Shown here: positions 18,960-28,150 of the stretch, in pieces
How the letters are laid out: each line of letters starts with the position of its first letter
Numbering within the stretch: position 1 is the stretch's first letter
Source of the DNA: Lophium mytilinum
Taxonomy: Eukaryota > Ascomycota > Dothideomycetes > Mytilinidiales > Mytilinidiaceae
Length of the DNA: 64,000 nucleotides
NCBI GenBank assembly: GCA_010093605.1
Contig: MU004194.1
Coordinates: forward strand, 1,039,793 to 1,103,792
Direction of reading: 5' to 3'
The notes under the pieces: generated by a model
Told to the model about the DNA's origin: nothing
Seen by the model: the letters and a program-made list of their open reading frames with translations, nothing else
Databases searched by the model: none
Translations under genes and position numbers: made by a program

Positions 18960-19856
18960 ATGTCGAAACGAGTCGCCCTCCTCCCGAAGCCCATCCCCTC
19001 GAACGAGGTCAACGTCGGCCAACTCCTCGTGCACCCCCTCCACCCCGAAATCGACGGCTTCTTTAGCGAGACGAAGGCCGCTGACGTCGACGAATTGAAC
19101 GACTACTTCATCCAACTCCGCTACAAGGACCTGTTCAGCGTGGACACCGAGGGCCGCTTCGCCCAGAATTTCGGCGCCAAGTTCGACCTTGGGCAAGTCT
19201 ATCGGAAGCCCAACCTGCTGAGCGTGACGGTCGAACAGATGGTCCAGCGCGTCTCCAAGCATCCCTACGCCAGCTTCGCGACCGTGTGCGAGGACCCCGA
19301 GGCGCAGGCGTGGATCGCCGAGCTGGCGAAAGAAGAGAAGGCCTGCTACATCGTGCTCGGCATCACGGAGTTCAAGAACGCAGTGTTCAAGCGCGCGGTG
19401 CTTCAAGATGGTGGCGTGAGCAACCGGCTCAAGGAACAACCGATCGAAAAGGGGGCGAAAGTGCCACGGTCAGTGCGCCGAGACAGCACGCTGGGCTTGG
19501 GCACGGAGGCGCACCTCAGTGGCGTGTTCGGCATGGACGTGCGGCGTATCAAGGCCAGGGTCTCGAGGGTGCAGGAGCCGCATACTATCGAGGACCTGAA
19601 GTGGAATTGGATCTACTACGACTTGCCTGGCTCGCCGGGCTTGCAGCTCATGATTGGGCTTGGGGAGAGCTTGAAGGCGGAGGAGCTGCGATTGATGCTG
19701 GATCTGAGCGAGGAGGAATCGAAGACGAACTTGGAGGTTATTTCGAGCTTGAGTATGGATGCGTTGCATGCTGCTGCGTCGCCGATGTTGAGGCCTAGCT
19801 CACCTGCACTGCGTGGTCGATCGCCGTCTCCAAATCCGGCCACTATGCGGCTATGA
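18960..19856 (+). CDS. uncharacterised 298-aa fungal protein
   Basis: Single-exon protein starting at the ATG in CCACCATGTCG, a good context; the frame upstream is leader. It opens SKRVALLPKPIPSNEVNVGQ, then alternates predicted strands and helices: LSVTVEQMVQRVSKHPYASF, a conserved-looking YIVLGITEFKNAVFKRA segment, VFGMDVRRIKARVSRV, WNWIYYDLPG and GLQLMIGLGESLKAEELR. The C-terminal 50 residues are Ser/Pro-rich (RPSSPALRGRSPSPNP). It has no signal peptide or membrane segment. The architecture is that of an intracellular alpha/beta protein with a disordered tail. I do not recognise the family. A distant relation to pore-forming gasdermin-like fungal proteins crossed my mind but rests on general strand pattern only. 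The GC-rich codon usage is that of an ordinary expressed gene. Confidence 0.7.
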   Translation: MSKRVALLPKPIPSNEVNVGQLLVHPLHPEIDGFFSETKAADVDELNDYFIQLRYKDLFSVDTEGRFAQNFGAKFDLGQVYRKPNLLSVTVEQMVQRVSKHPYASFATVCEDPEAQAWIAELAKEEKACYIVLGITEFKNAVFKRAVLQDGGVSNRLKEQPIEKGAKVPRSVRRDSTLGLGTEAHLSGVFGMDVRRIKARVSRVQEPHTIEDLKWNWIYYDLPGSPGLQLMIGLGESLKAEELRLMLDLSEEESKTNLEVISSLSMDALHAAASPMLRPSSPALRGRSPSPNPATMRL

Positions 19857-21578
19857 TTGGTTTCAGGGACTACGAAGAGATACAGGGAGCTCTAAGCAAG
19901 GGGCATAGGAAGGAGCAACGGGAGAGGTCTTCAAAGGGTTATGGGAGAACAATATGCACCGCGTTGAGCGTCTGCACTGGGGACTAATGAGCAATATTCT
20001 GGGTTTTACGGCGTTCTGGCACTTCCACTCTGGCGAGCATCAAGTCTGTATAGGGCGACCCGTTCTATACCCAATGACATCCTCCAATCTTTGGACTCTC
20101 ATTTACCGCTGCATGGAGTGCCTCATACTATTCTCCGCATTCCGAATGTGAGCGGAATTCGGCAATTGGGACAATTAGGAAACTTGCGAGGCTACCCCAG
20201 TCTGCCAGACAGCTCCAGCAGGGTATAGCCAGACTGGAAATGTACACACAGCTCTCATGCCCGTTCTTTTTACAGTGCCTTGAGTTCTGGGTACCCTTGG
20301 TCATCGCCGTTGGGGTGCGCCGTGGCCTCCCAAAAACAGAACTGGCAACATGTAAAGCCTTCGCAAGCTTCAATTAGAGGGATTCCACTCGCTGAAAGTC
20401 GACAGACTTGCCGCTGTTTAAAGTGCCCCAGCACCTCATCCTAAACCGAGACTAGATGAAAAATAGCCTGTGTCCTGGTACGCTTTCCACCACCACCAGG
20501 AATAGTAAGGCTACCAGAGGGCTAGCCAGTCAAAACGCGGCTCACATTCCGCTTTCTAAAACTTGACTTCGCTCCTATATTAGAGGAATCCCGTAGAGAG
20601 TGTGCACAGCAAGCTTCAACATATTCCTCTCGCCAAACGTCATGGTATTGTGGGCCATCGGCCATCCCAGCCCCCTGTCGCTAAATTAACACGTCAACCC
20701 TCATACGATGGATTTGCAACCTTCGCACCGTAGCCTTCCGAAGATATTAAAACCGTGATTTCGCAGTCCTAGACAGCAACTGCGCCAGGTATTATGCCAC
20801 GCTTGACCATCTTTTAACGTCCTTGAAAGAAGTTTTTTTGGGCTATTATATCCTACCACCTAGAATCTCTTAGCCCTGACTTCATACCAAAGGCTACTAT
20901 ATTACTAGCGAAAGTTCGCCTCGTTCTATGGCTTGTCCCAATCCTGGTGTTCTTTGTCGGCCATGGGAACTCTTCGAGCTTGTTCGCGATCTGGTGCTTG
21001 AGCCCTTCCACCGCAGGAAGCCATCTGGGAGGCCGTGTGCTACAAAGAGTGCTGTATTGGAAGGACAATAAAAGGAATGCATTGCATGGTGCTATCTGTG
21101 AGTTGGTATATCGCCATAGATCTGAGTGTGGGCTAACGAGCAAAGCCTATACCGTCGGATTAAAATCGTTTTCGAGACAGCCGCGAAGGAGTTCTGGTTT
21201 AGGATTTGTAGGCAGCTACTCCTGATATTTATCTTCTTTGACAGTCGTGAGGCGTCTCCGTATGTTTACCGTATACGCAGCAGTAGCACAAGAGCAGTAA
21301 AATTCAAAATGTGTGGTCTATTTTCATTGAAGCTGTGTTGTGTATCTGAAGAGAAGGAAACGATGGCCCTTGCGGAGCACCCAGTGTCCCGCCAGGTGAA
21401 TAGACTGAATGGTCCACGGCCGCTCGCAATAGAAGGCCGATAGTAGCCACCAGAAGCGCCAGTTCACCTATATCTACACCCTCCAAATCCAGTTCCACAG
21501 CCTGCATCACACCTACAACCTCTCGAATCTCTACAACACGAACTCTCTTTTCACACTTCCTCGCAGCATACAGACATC
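19857..21578. other. intergenic, no gene seen
   Basis: About 1.7 kb with only frames of 60-105 codons and no recognisable coding features. The last 150 bases are a C/A/T-rich leader before the ATG at 21579. Confidence 0.5.
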
Positions 21579-22548
21579 ATGTCGGGCAACCAAGAGCCAA
21601 CAATGGAGGAAAAGATGCAAGCCCGCGAGGCCGAGGTGCGGGCTTTGCTAGCCAGCTCGCCGGAAGCCCAGCAGGAACTGCAGAGACTGGCCGCCGAGAG
21701 GATCGCCAGCGTCCTCGGCCAGGCCACGACGACGGGTGGCTCTTCGCGTGCTGCTGCTACGATTGGTGATTCTTCGCGTGTTGTTGCCACGGAGGGAGGC
21801 GCCGACGAGCAGCAGGCCGGTGTGCAAGCCGAGCAGCAGACGACAGGTACAAGTCCATCCCTTCTAAGTAACAATCATAGATCTAACTCCAACTCTTCCA
21901 GTGCATGAAGCCCTAGGTGCAGCAGCCCAGGCCATAGAGCAGCAGCAGACGTCAGGTACAGTGAAATCCATCTCTTCTAAAATTTTAACCATAGATCTAA
22001 CTCTAGTTCTTATAGGACAAGAGGTCCTGGATGCGGCAGCCCAAGCCGTGAGGCCCATGGGTAATCCATATGATCTGTATCACCACGTGAAGCTTAGCAC
22101 TCATCTAGTTGACTTCTTGAAGTCGACGGTGATGATCCTCAAGGTTTCCGAGTGGGACCAGCTCATTATGGCGCCGATCCCTGGCCACGTTATCGTGCTC
22201 GCGATGACTAGTAACGACACTTGTGTTCCCATCTGTGTGGCGGACTCGTCGCTGCTTCATGCCAAGGAAGTTTCTGGCTACGCGCAGGGCCCTGCCGACG
22301 GTCCTAGCCACCAGCACCAGCACGCGGAGTCCAGTGGAAAGGGAAAAGAACCCGCTGGTGTTCAGTCCGAGGGCGCAGTTGAGGGTCCAGCGGTCGGAGG
22401 CCCCGCTGTCCTTCAAGCGGAGGGTGCTGGCGAGGGTGCTGGTCAACATGCCAACGAGGGTGACGCCGCGGGTGCCACGACCTCCATGCAGCCTGAGGAC
22501 GACGGAGACCAGGAGGGACTCTCCTCCCAGGAAGCGAACAACGAGTAG
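21579..22548 (+). CDS. hypothetical protein with duplicated exon
   Basis: 284-aa protein from exons 21579-21846, 21902-21955 and 22016-22548; donors are CAG/GTACAA and CAG/GTACAG, and both junctions keep phase 1. The N-terminus is a helical Glu/Ala/Gln region (MQAREAEVRALLASS, QQELQRLAAER). The small second exon encodes VHEALGAAAQAIEQQQTSG, echoed at the start of exon 3 by QEVLDAAAQAV. The central part of exon 3 is better folded (LVDFLKSTVMILKVSEWDQ, PGHVIVLAMTSND), and the last 90 residues are low-complexity Gly/Glu/Ala. The second intron is 60 bases with no stop in frame, so retention would add 20 residues. No known domain and no signal peptide. Confidence 0.6.
21828..22050 (+). repeat. tandem duplication of an exon plus intron
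   Basis: Two units about 109 bases apart share GAGCAGCAGACG-CAG/GTACA, the intron core ATAGATCTAACTC, and the following exon start with GCAGCAGCCCAGGCC or GCGGCAGCCCAAGCC. Introns 1 and 2 are therefore homologous to each other and the middle exon arose by local duplication. Confidence 0.7.
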
Positions 22549-23350
22549 AGCAATCTACACTCTACGAGTCAACCAAGTAAGCGATATCAATAACCGCATG
22601 CTTTCAAATCAACACCTTACTTACTCTGGTATAGGAACTGTCTAACACCGTCTGAAAGCCCCCAGCACATGTTTATTTCCCCCCCGAAACGCAACGACTA
22701 CTAGACGCTAGATCGACCTGTGGGATAGAGAACTGGAAAAACGGACTTGATATCTTGGTTACAAAAAGAACGGAGCTGAATTGGACTGTCTGCTGAGGAG
22801 ACTTTGGAATGACAATGGAAGTCTATACCTCACCAAAAGTCTGTTTTCACTTGCCTGCCACTGTCTGGCATGGCTCAACACATCACAGAAAAAACTCACC
22901 TTGAACCAGTGCAGACGTCGTGAATGAAACACAGTGCAAAAGAAGTCGTGAAGTCGCTAAGTGCGGGGAACCGCTCCCCGCAACCTGCCTTTCTTGCCTC
23001 ATCTGGAAGGTCAGGCCTCCAGGGTAAGCTTCCACGGACCATCGGAGTACCGAGTCTGATTGGAGAGCAACTGAGCTCGAATAAGAGCCATATCTAGTAT
23101 AGGACTTCCTAACCCCACCTTTGGACCCGATATCACGTCACTTAGCGGCCGATGAGCAACGCGGCAGGCACGGGTAGGTTTATTAAGGCGTTGCTTCCCA
23201 AATATCGAGGTGAGGATTTTACATACTTGCTTATACAGATCATTGAAACCGTTCGAGTTACTACAGTAGTTGTTCATAGCCTGTCGTTCTGCCTTTAGAA
23301 CATCGTCAACACCAAGTCGAGGTTTGCCACCAGCCGCCACCACACTCAAA
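22549..23350. other. intergenic, no gene seen
   Basis: About 800 bases. A 172-codon minus-strand frame (23011-23529) overlaps the first exons of the acyltransferase and has no features, so I reject it. The rest is the promoter and leader region. Confidence 0.5.
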
Positions 23351-24534
23351 ATGGATCCACCACCAAGGAAGATAGATCTAAGCGGGACACCACGTGAGGT
23401 GAATGCTCTACTCTCAACTTCCTCGTTGTAATGCTGAAACCATGGCCCCAGATCGGCCTCAAACACGGCGAACTTCTCACCACCGAAATCCGCCGCCAAA
23501 TCGAGACCTACGACGCCATGTTTCAGCAAACCTCCAAGCTCGATTGGCCCGCCGTGCGCGAAGTCGCAAAAGAGTACCGCTCAACCATCGAACGTCTGAC
23601 TCCAGATATCTACACCGAAATGGTTGGGATAGCCGACGGCGCTGACCTCGACATCCTCGATATCGTCGCGCTGAACTGCCGGAGCGAGATCGCATTAGGG
23701 TTGTTCTCGGACGGGTGCTCGAGTCTGGGGTGGAAGGTGGCAGGCGATGGGACGGTGCTGGCGCAGAATTGGGACTGGACGAAAAGGGTCAAGCCAAATT
23801 TGGTAATGATGTCGATTAAGCAGGTGGACAAGCCGACGATTTATATGGTTACGGAGGTAAGTTGAGTATTTGTTTTAATTGGTGGTGTTCGAGGTTGATT
23901 TGTATAGGCTGGTATCGTTGGAAAGATTGGCTTCAACTCGCTGTCAGTAGGCACATTGTTGAACGCTGTGCGAGCTCGTCCGACCATTCCTTCGAAAGTC
24001 CCGATTCATGTAGCACTCCGAGTCTGTCTCAACTCGGTTTCGGCTGCAGCGGCTATCGCAGAGTTAGAGACGCTGGGAGGTGTAGCAAGCTCGCAGCACA
24101 TCCTCATCGCAGACAATGACGGCCCGATTGGTCTGGAGGTATCGCCACATGGCAGTGTTCACCTCAAGCCGGACAGCAATGGCATTGTGGTTCACACGAA
24201 CCATTTCATCGAGAACCGCTTAGTCGACGAGCGGCCGTGGCTTGCGGGATCGCCCATTCGCCTCGAGAGAATGAAGAAGCTTACGAGCGAGCTGGTTTCA
24301 AGTGGGGAGGCTCCTAAAGGAGACGTGTTACGACAGAAAGTGTTCTCTGACACCTTCAACGCGCCACAAGCCATCTGCTGTAAGGAAGATCCGTCGAGGC
24401 CTTTGCCAACCCGGAGTAGCACGTTGTTTTGTATTGTCATGAACTTCGCGAAGGGCATAAAGCCAAGCGCTGAGCTGGTATGGGGTATGCCGGGAAGTGG
24501 AGATGAGGGCGGGGTGTTGAGTATGCCATGGTAG
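23351..24534 (+). CDS. isopenicillin-N acyltransferase-like hydrolase (peptidase C45)
   Basis: 359-aa Ntn-hydrolase of the acyl-CoA:6-aminopenicillanic acid acyltransferase family (about 357 aa in Penicillium). Three exons keep frame: 23351-23398, 23452-23856, 23908-24534. The first intron splits the family N-terminal motif, DLSGTPRE joined to IGLKHGELL, which confirms the small first exon. The predicted autoprocessing nucleophile is Cys105 in FSDGCSSLGW, close to Cys103 of the Penicillium enzyme; processing would give alpha and beta subunits. VLAQNWDW and the C-terminal TLFCIVMNFAKG block also fit. I see no peroxisomal SKL-type C-terminus (it ends SMPW). No isopenicillin-N synthase or ACV synthetase gene lies in the window, so penicillin synthesis is not implied; most fungal homologs of this type have unknown amide substrates. 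Confidence 0.88.
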
Positions 24535-24747
24535 ATGGTTGGAAGATGCGAATTTTGGCGCGTAGAGGTGGGAGATGAGATGGCACGGACGCTGATCAGC
24601 CTCTCCCTCACTGACCAGCGCCCAACATGAACTCAAAGAGGAATTCTAGACCAGCAATAGTCATCTTGAAAGTTTGATATTTTGGCGAGTAACTTCCCAA
24701 TTAACGAAGAACTGTGGCCGACTTCCAAGAAGGCTACTACCCATTCT

Positions 24748-25863
24748 TCAGGGACGCGGAATAATTGCATCCCAAGCCACGCTGCCTCCTTCGACAGCTC
24801 CTGAGAACCAGTTTCCAAGCTTGAGTTCTTCGAGATCAGCGTCAAAGCTAAACTGCTTCCCTCGAGGTACGCTAGGGTCTATAATTCTGGGTTCTACCGC
24901 AACGCCCTCAACATTCTTGCTCTTCCACCACTTAGCAATCTCCGCATTGATGTCGACCTCTAGAACAAACGGACTGTTCGCCTGCAGTACTACTGCGACC
25001 TGAAAATCCAATGGTAATCCCGCTTTGCTGTCTTCGTTCTCGGCCATTGTCCATATGCATTTCGACCGTGGAGTTCCTCTGGCGGAGCCTTCAATTCGCA
25101 TATAGTGATCCACGATCCGATCATGGGTCTTCTCAGCCGACGGCGTGATGGAGAAGTAGCCACCCGGGGCCTGGAGCGGTGCTGATAGTCCAAGAGTCCA
25201 ATGCGATTCGCCTTTGCTATAACCTCCATAAGCAGTCCGAGGTGCATGGAAAGCGACAACCGGAGTACCGTCCTTCTTGGCCTTGGATGCCTTAGCAGAA
25301 GTGAAGCTGCAAGACAGCCGTGCGTTCTTGAAGCGATGGCTAAGAGCAGGATGAAATGTGAACTGGAGTATGACAAGGCAAGCCGGACTCCTGCTGCCGT
25401 ATTTGTGTGCTGGTTGGATAGTTGTGATCTCGCAGGATATGTAACAAGACGACACTTCGATTTCAAAGAGAGGGTCGTTCCAGTCTCTGTCCACAGCCGG
25501 GCGTGTGACAGGGGAGGCGACACGTCGGCTCATAGGAATTGGAAGAGAGTATGAAATCGACTGTGGGACTCCCTCTTCGGTTTCCAGAGAACTCGGGTCT
25601 ATGATGATGTCGTCTGAATATGGAATTGTGAATTCTCCGTCGTTACTCTCGATAACATCGACATCCGTCTCAACTTCCAAAATCTCGTCTTCGGTCGAAG
25701 CCGGTTCGCCATCATCCTTGAAGTGGATTTCGAACGGTTCCAATTTGGGACCTGGATTTCCTTCATGATGTTTACTGGGATAAAAGAGCCACATATAAAC
25801 GACAAACGCTATGAGGAGTGAAACAAGAACAGCGGAAATAGTGGGCGCAGCAGGATGCCGCAT
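24748..25863 (-). CDS. single-pass membrane protein, unknown function
   Basis: 371-aa protein with an N-terminal transmembrane anchor at about residues 8-29 (TISAVLVSLLIAFVVYMWLF). It is followed by an acidic linker and a larger domain with strand-rich segments (LVILQFTFHPALSHRF, ARLSCSFTSAKA, VVAFHAPRTAYGGYSKGE, PLDFQVAVVLQANSPFVLEVDI). The topology suggests an anchor with the soluble domain on one side, perhaps in the ER. Single exon; the start is the first ATG of the frame. It is convergent with the acyltransferase, with a 213-base gap. The segment around CIWTMAENEDSKAGLPLDF resembles fungal uncharacterised proteins with a repeated pattern of 'WTM-EN' type, but I assign no function. Confidence 0.7.
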   Translation of the reverse strand: MRHPAAPTISAVLVSLLIAFVVYMWLFYPSKHHEGNPGPKLEPFEIHFKDDGEPASTEDEILEVETDVDVIESNDGEFTIPYSDDIIIDPSSLETEEGVPQSISYSLPIPMSRRVASPVTRPAVDRDWNDPLFEIEVSSCYISCEITTIQPAHKYGSRSPACLVILQFTFHPALSHRFKNARLSCSFTSAKASKAKKDGTPVVAFHAPRTAYGGYSKGESHWTLGLSAPLQAPGGYFSITPSAEKTHDRIVDHYMRIEGSARGTPRSKCIWTMAENEDSKAGLPLDFQVAVVLQANSPFVLEVDINAEIAKWWKSKNVEGVAVEPRIIDPSVPRGKQFSFDADLEELKLGNWFSGAVEGGSVAWDAIIPRP

Positions 25864-26823
25864 CTTGGGATTAGGAAAGCCGATAGAACAAGGTTCGTGG
25901 TCGACATAAAAAGAACGCCAGCGCTATCAAAAGAGGACTCTGTCACCCTGGACGAGTTTTGGTGTTTTGCGAACTAGATTGCAAGGGTTGGGAGGGACCG
26001 GGGCTCAAGATATCGAGAGGTCTTCGCAGTGTTACGTCATCTACACCGCCGACCGCTTCCCCACACAAATTGTACACTTTGCTTTTGTTCATCCATCTCA
26101 ACATATCATCAATCTCTAGCAAAGTTCTCTAGCATAATTCTCTGGCACACCTACACTCTCGCGAACACCTTCATTTCAAAGTTATCAATTCATTCAATAC
26201 AAGCCCAGATCCACTTAGGCTAACTAACGTAGGTCACGTGCCGCGCGAAGAAGCCGTGCAAGTTCAACAACAGTCTTTTGAGGCAAATATTTAGTGCGTA
26301 ATTTCTGATTCCAGTGTCTGATTTCCCTAGTACGGTCGTTTACATTGGCGTAAAGAGGTGTTCGAAAAAAGAGCACCTCAGCCCTGAAGGATAAAGATGA
26401 AATTAATTTCGTGAATCATCGTCTCCGTAAGCAGTCGTCTGGACCTTGGACTACACAACCTCATATCCGTGTATTCTGTCGGTGTTAAGCAAGTTCAGCT
26501 GTGGGAATGGTAGTTCTAAAGAGGGAACAAGTGGTATTTCCTGGTATCTGCTCAGAGTCAACCATGGAAGACACCTCTCGGCCCTATGGCTCTATATCTA
26601 TCTAATCATTCTCATTGCTTCGCTTCCAAGAAAAACTATCTGCGGCCACGTCTTCTAACTCTCCTCTTGTACATTATACCTATATAAGGAGCACCCACCC
26701 GCCTACAAAATTCTTGTCATCTCATCTCAAATATTACCAACTCATCCACCATCACCAACTTATCCAACATCACCACCTCATCAAAATTCTCCAACTCCCC
26801 CAACATCCTCCAACCCCACCAAA
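25864..26823. other. divergent intergenic region with a TATA box
   Basis: About 960 bases between a minus-strand and a plus-strand gene. A good TATA element (CTATATAAGG) lies at 26690-26699, about 125 bases before the ATG of the small secreted protein. The leader that follows is very C/A/T-rich (CATCACCAAC-type), typical of highly transcribed fungal genes. Confidence 0.55.
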
Positions 26824-27234
26824 ATGGTCAAACTCTCATATCTCGGCCTCATCGCCGCCGCCATTCTCAACATCACCACCGGCCACCTCCTCCCAATCTC
26901 AACCCCAACGCCCACCCTAATGGTCACCACCACGACCACCCCCTCCACCCCCCTCATGGCCCCTACCACCCCCCTCGAAGCACGCCAGCTCGTCCCAACG
27001 CGCACCACCTTTGTCACCATTACCGTCCATGACAAAGGTTGCAAGACAACCCCACACCCGCTGGGTCCAACTTTCACTTGGGAGGCGCCCTATACTTTTC
27101 ACAAACACACCAAGTCCGCGGGCTGGGTTTTCAAGAAACCTGGGCGGCGGCCGGAAATGGTGACGTTTACGTGGCCCTTTCAGCCTAAGTTCACGAAGGA
27201 TACGAGTCCGGAAAACGGGTATATTGGGCCCTAG
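26824..27234 (+). CDS. small secreted protein
   Basis: 136-aa single-exon protein with a clear signal peptide (KLSYLGLIAAAILNITTGH, cleavage probably after about residue 20-22). A Thr/Pro-rich region suitable for O-glycosylation follows (TPTPTLMVTTTTTPSTP), then a basic region with ARQLVPTRTTFVTITVHDK and aromatic segments (TFTWEAPYTFH, SAGWVFKKPGRRPEMVTFTW). It has only one Cys in the mature part, so it is not a disulfide-rich effector type. The internal EARQ site may be a processing point. It is served by the TATA element at 26690 and a C/A/T-rich leader. Likely secreted or cell-wall located; function unknown. Confidence 0.7.
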   Translation: MVKLSYLGLIAAAILNITTGHLLPISTPTPTLMVTTTTTPSTPLMAPTTPLEARQLVPTRTTFVTITVHDKGCKTTPHPLGPTFTWEAPYTFHKHTKSAGWVFKKPGRRPEMVTFTWPFQPKFTKDTSPENGYIGP

Positions 27235-27333
27235 GCGGGGGGTCTGCTTGCACGCGCCGTGTAAGCGGCCTACAGCCCCAGTGAGGGCCCTCCGCGTCCC
27301 AAAAAGGCTTGTATAGACCGCTACGTTTTGAGC

Positions 27334-27424
27334 GTTCCGGTTGCTTTGGGGAGTTGTTTAGGGGAGTTCTGGTTGCTTAGGGGAATTGTTTGGGGAAGTT
27401 CTGGTTGCTTCGGGGAGTTGTTTA
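27334..27424 (+). repeat. 32-bp minisatellite, three copies
   Basis: Three direct copies start at 27334, 27366 and 27398 (period exactly 32) with unit GTTCTGGTTGCTTNGGGGAG plus TTGTTTNGGGGA; the third is truncated at its end. It lies about 100 bases after the stop of the small secreted protein, so it is probably in or near its 3' untranslated region. Confidence 0.85.
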
Positions 27425-27587
27425 GTTCGGATGGGAGGGGGCGTGGATAGATTCGAGAATTTCTTGTTTTTCTCGGTTTTTGAACTGTGTCTGATGAAGG
27501 CGTAATGTGAACATTACGTTGCAAAGTGAAATTAGCGATGTCGGCCTAGCGGACTGCGCATGTGGCTGTGGTGTTGAAGCGCTCCTA

Positions 27588-28039
27588 CAGTACTAGGCCA
27601 TAAGTTTGGGCACATATATGCTACTGCTAGAGCGCCCATGGTAGAAGCCGGATGCCACTGTCAGGGGCGGCTTCATAGTCACAAAGCCGTTTAGTCAAAA
27701 GGTAGCTAAGAGTACGCTGCGCAGGATTTTACATCGTACCTAGAGTACGGAAACTTCATAGGGGTACCCCTAGCAGTGGCAACTGGTGTACACAGACTTC
27801 TAGCCAGTCACTCAGTACTAAGTCATAAGTCTAGACACACAGATTCATTACGGCGCGGCTTCAGCTTGCTTACTTGACACCGCTGTTGGGGGTAGCCTGG
27901 CTGCTGAGCAGCCAGGCAGTCAAGAGGCAGTCTAATTTGCTCTGCTTGACACTTAATGTAGGCATTGTGTCTTCTAGAGCCTGTTGGGGCACCTCAAGCA
28001 GTGGCGAACCAGTGTGCCCAGACTTATGGCCTGTCACTG
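27588..28039 (+). mobile_element. tandem pair of TA-flanked MITEs
   Basis: Two head-to-tail copies (27588 to about 27812, and 27813-28039) of a roughly 220-base non-autonomous element. The outer terminal inverted repeats match: left CAGTACTAGGCCATAAGTTT, right (reverse complement) CAGTGACAGGCCATAAGTCT, both continuing into GGGCACA. The outer ends are flanked by TA. CAGT termini and TA target sites point to a Tc1/mariner (pogo/Fot1-like) origin. The internal palindrome GGGGTACCCC occurs in copy 1 in a slightly altered context. No coding capacity. The pair ends about 110 bases beyond the stop codon of the minus-strand tRNase Z gene. Confidence 0.75.
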
Positions 28040-28150
28040 TAGGTATCTTTCTGTAGAGTAAGTCCGCAATATGCCCCGATAACCAACCCCGAATACACCC
28101 TCCCAGACCGACCAAGCGCCAGCAATGCACCTTGAATCCACGCATCCCTC

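Noticed and set aside
18960-19856. Gasdermin-like assignment for the 298-aa protein
   Set aside because: Only a vague strand pattern supports it and no protease partner is adjacent; left as uncharacterised.
23011-23529. 172-codon minus-strand frame
   Set aside because: Antisense to the first two acyltransferase exons and without recognised features.
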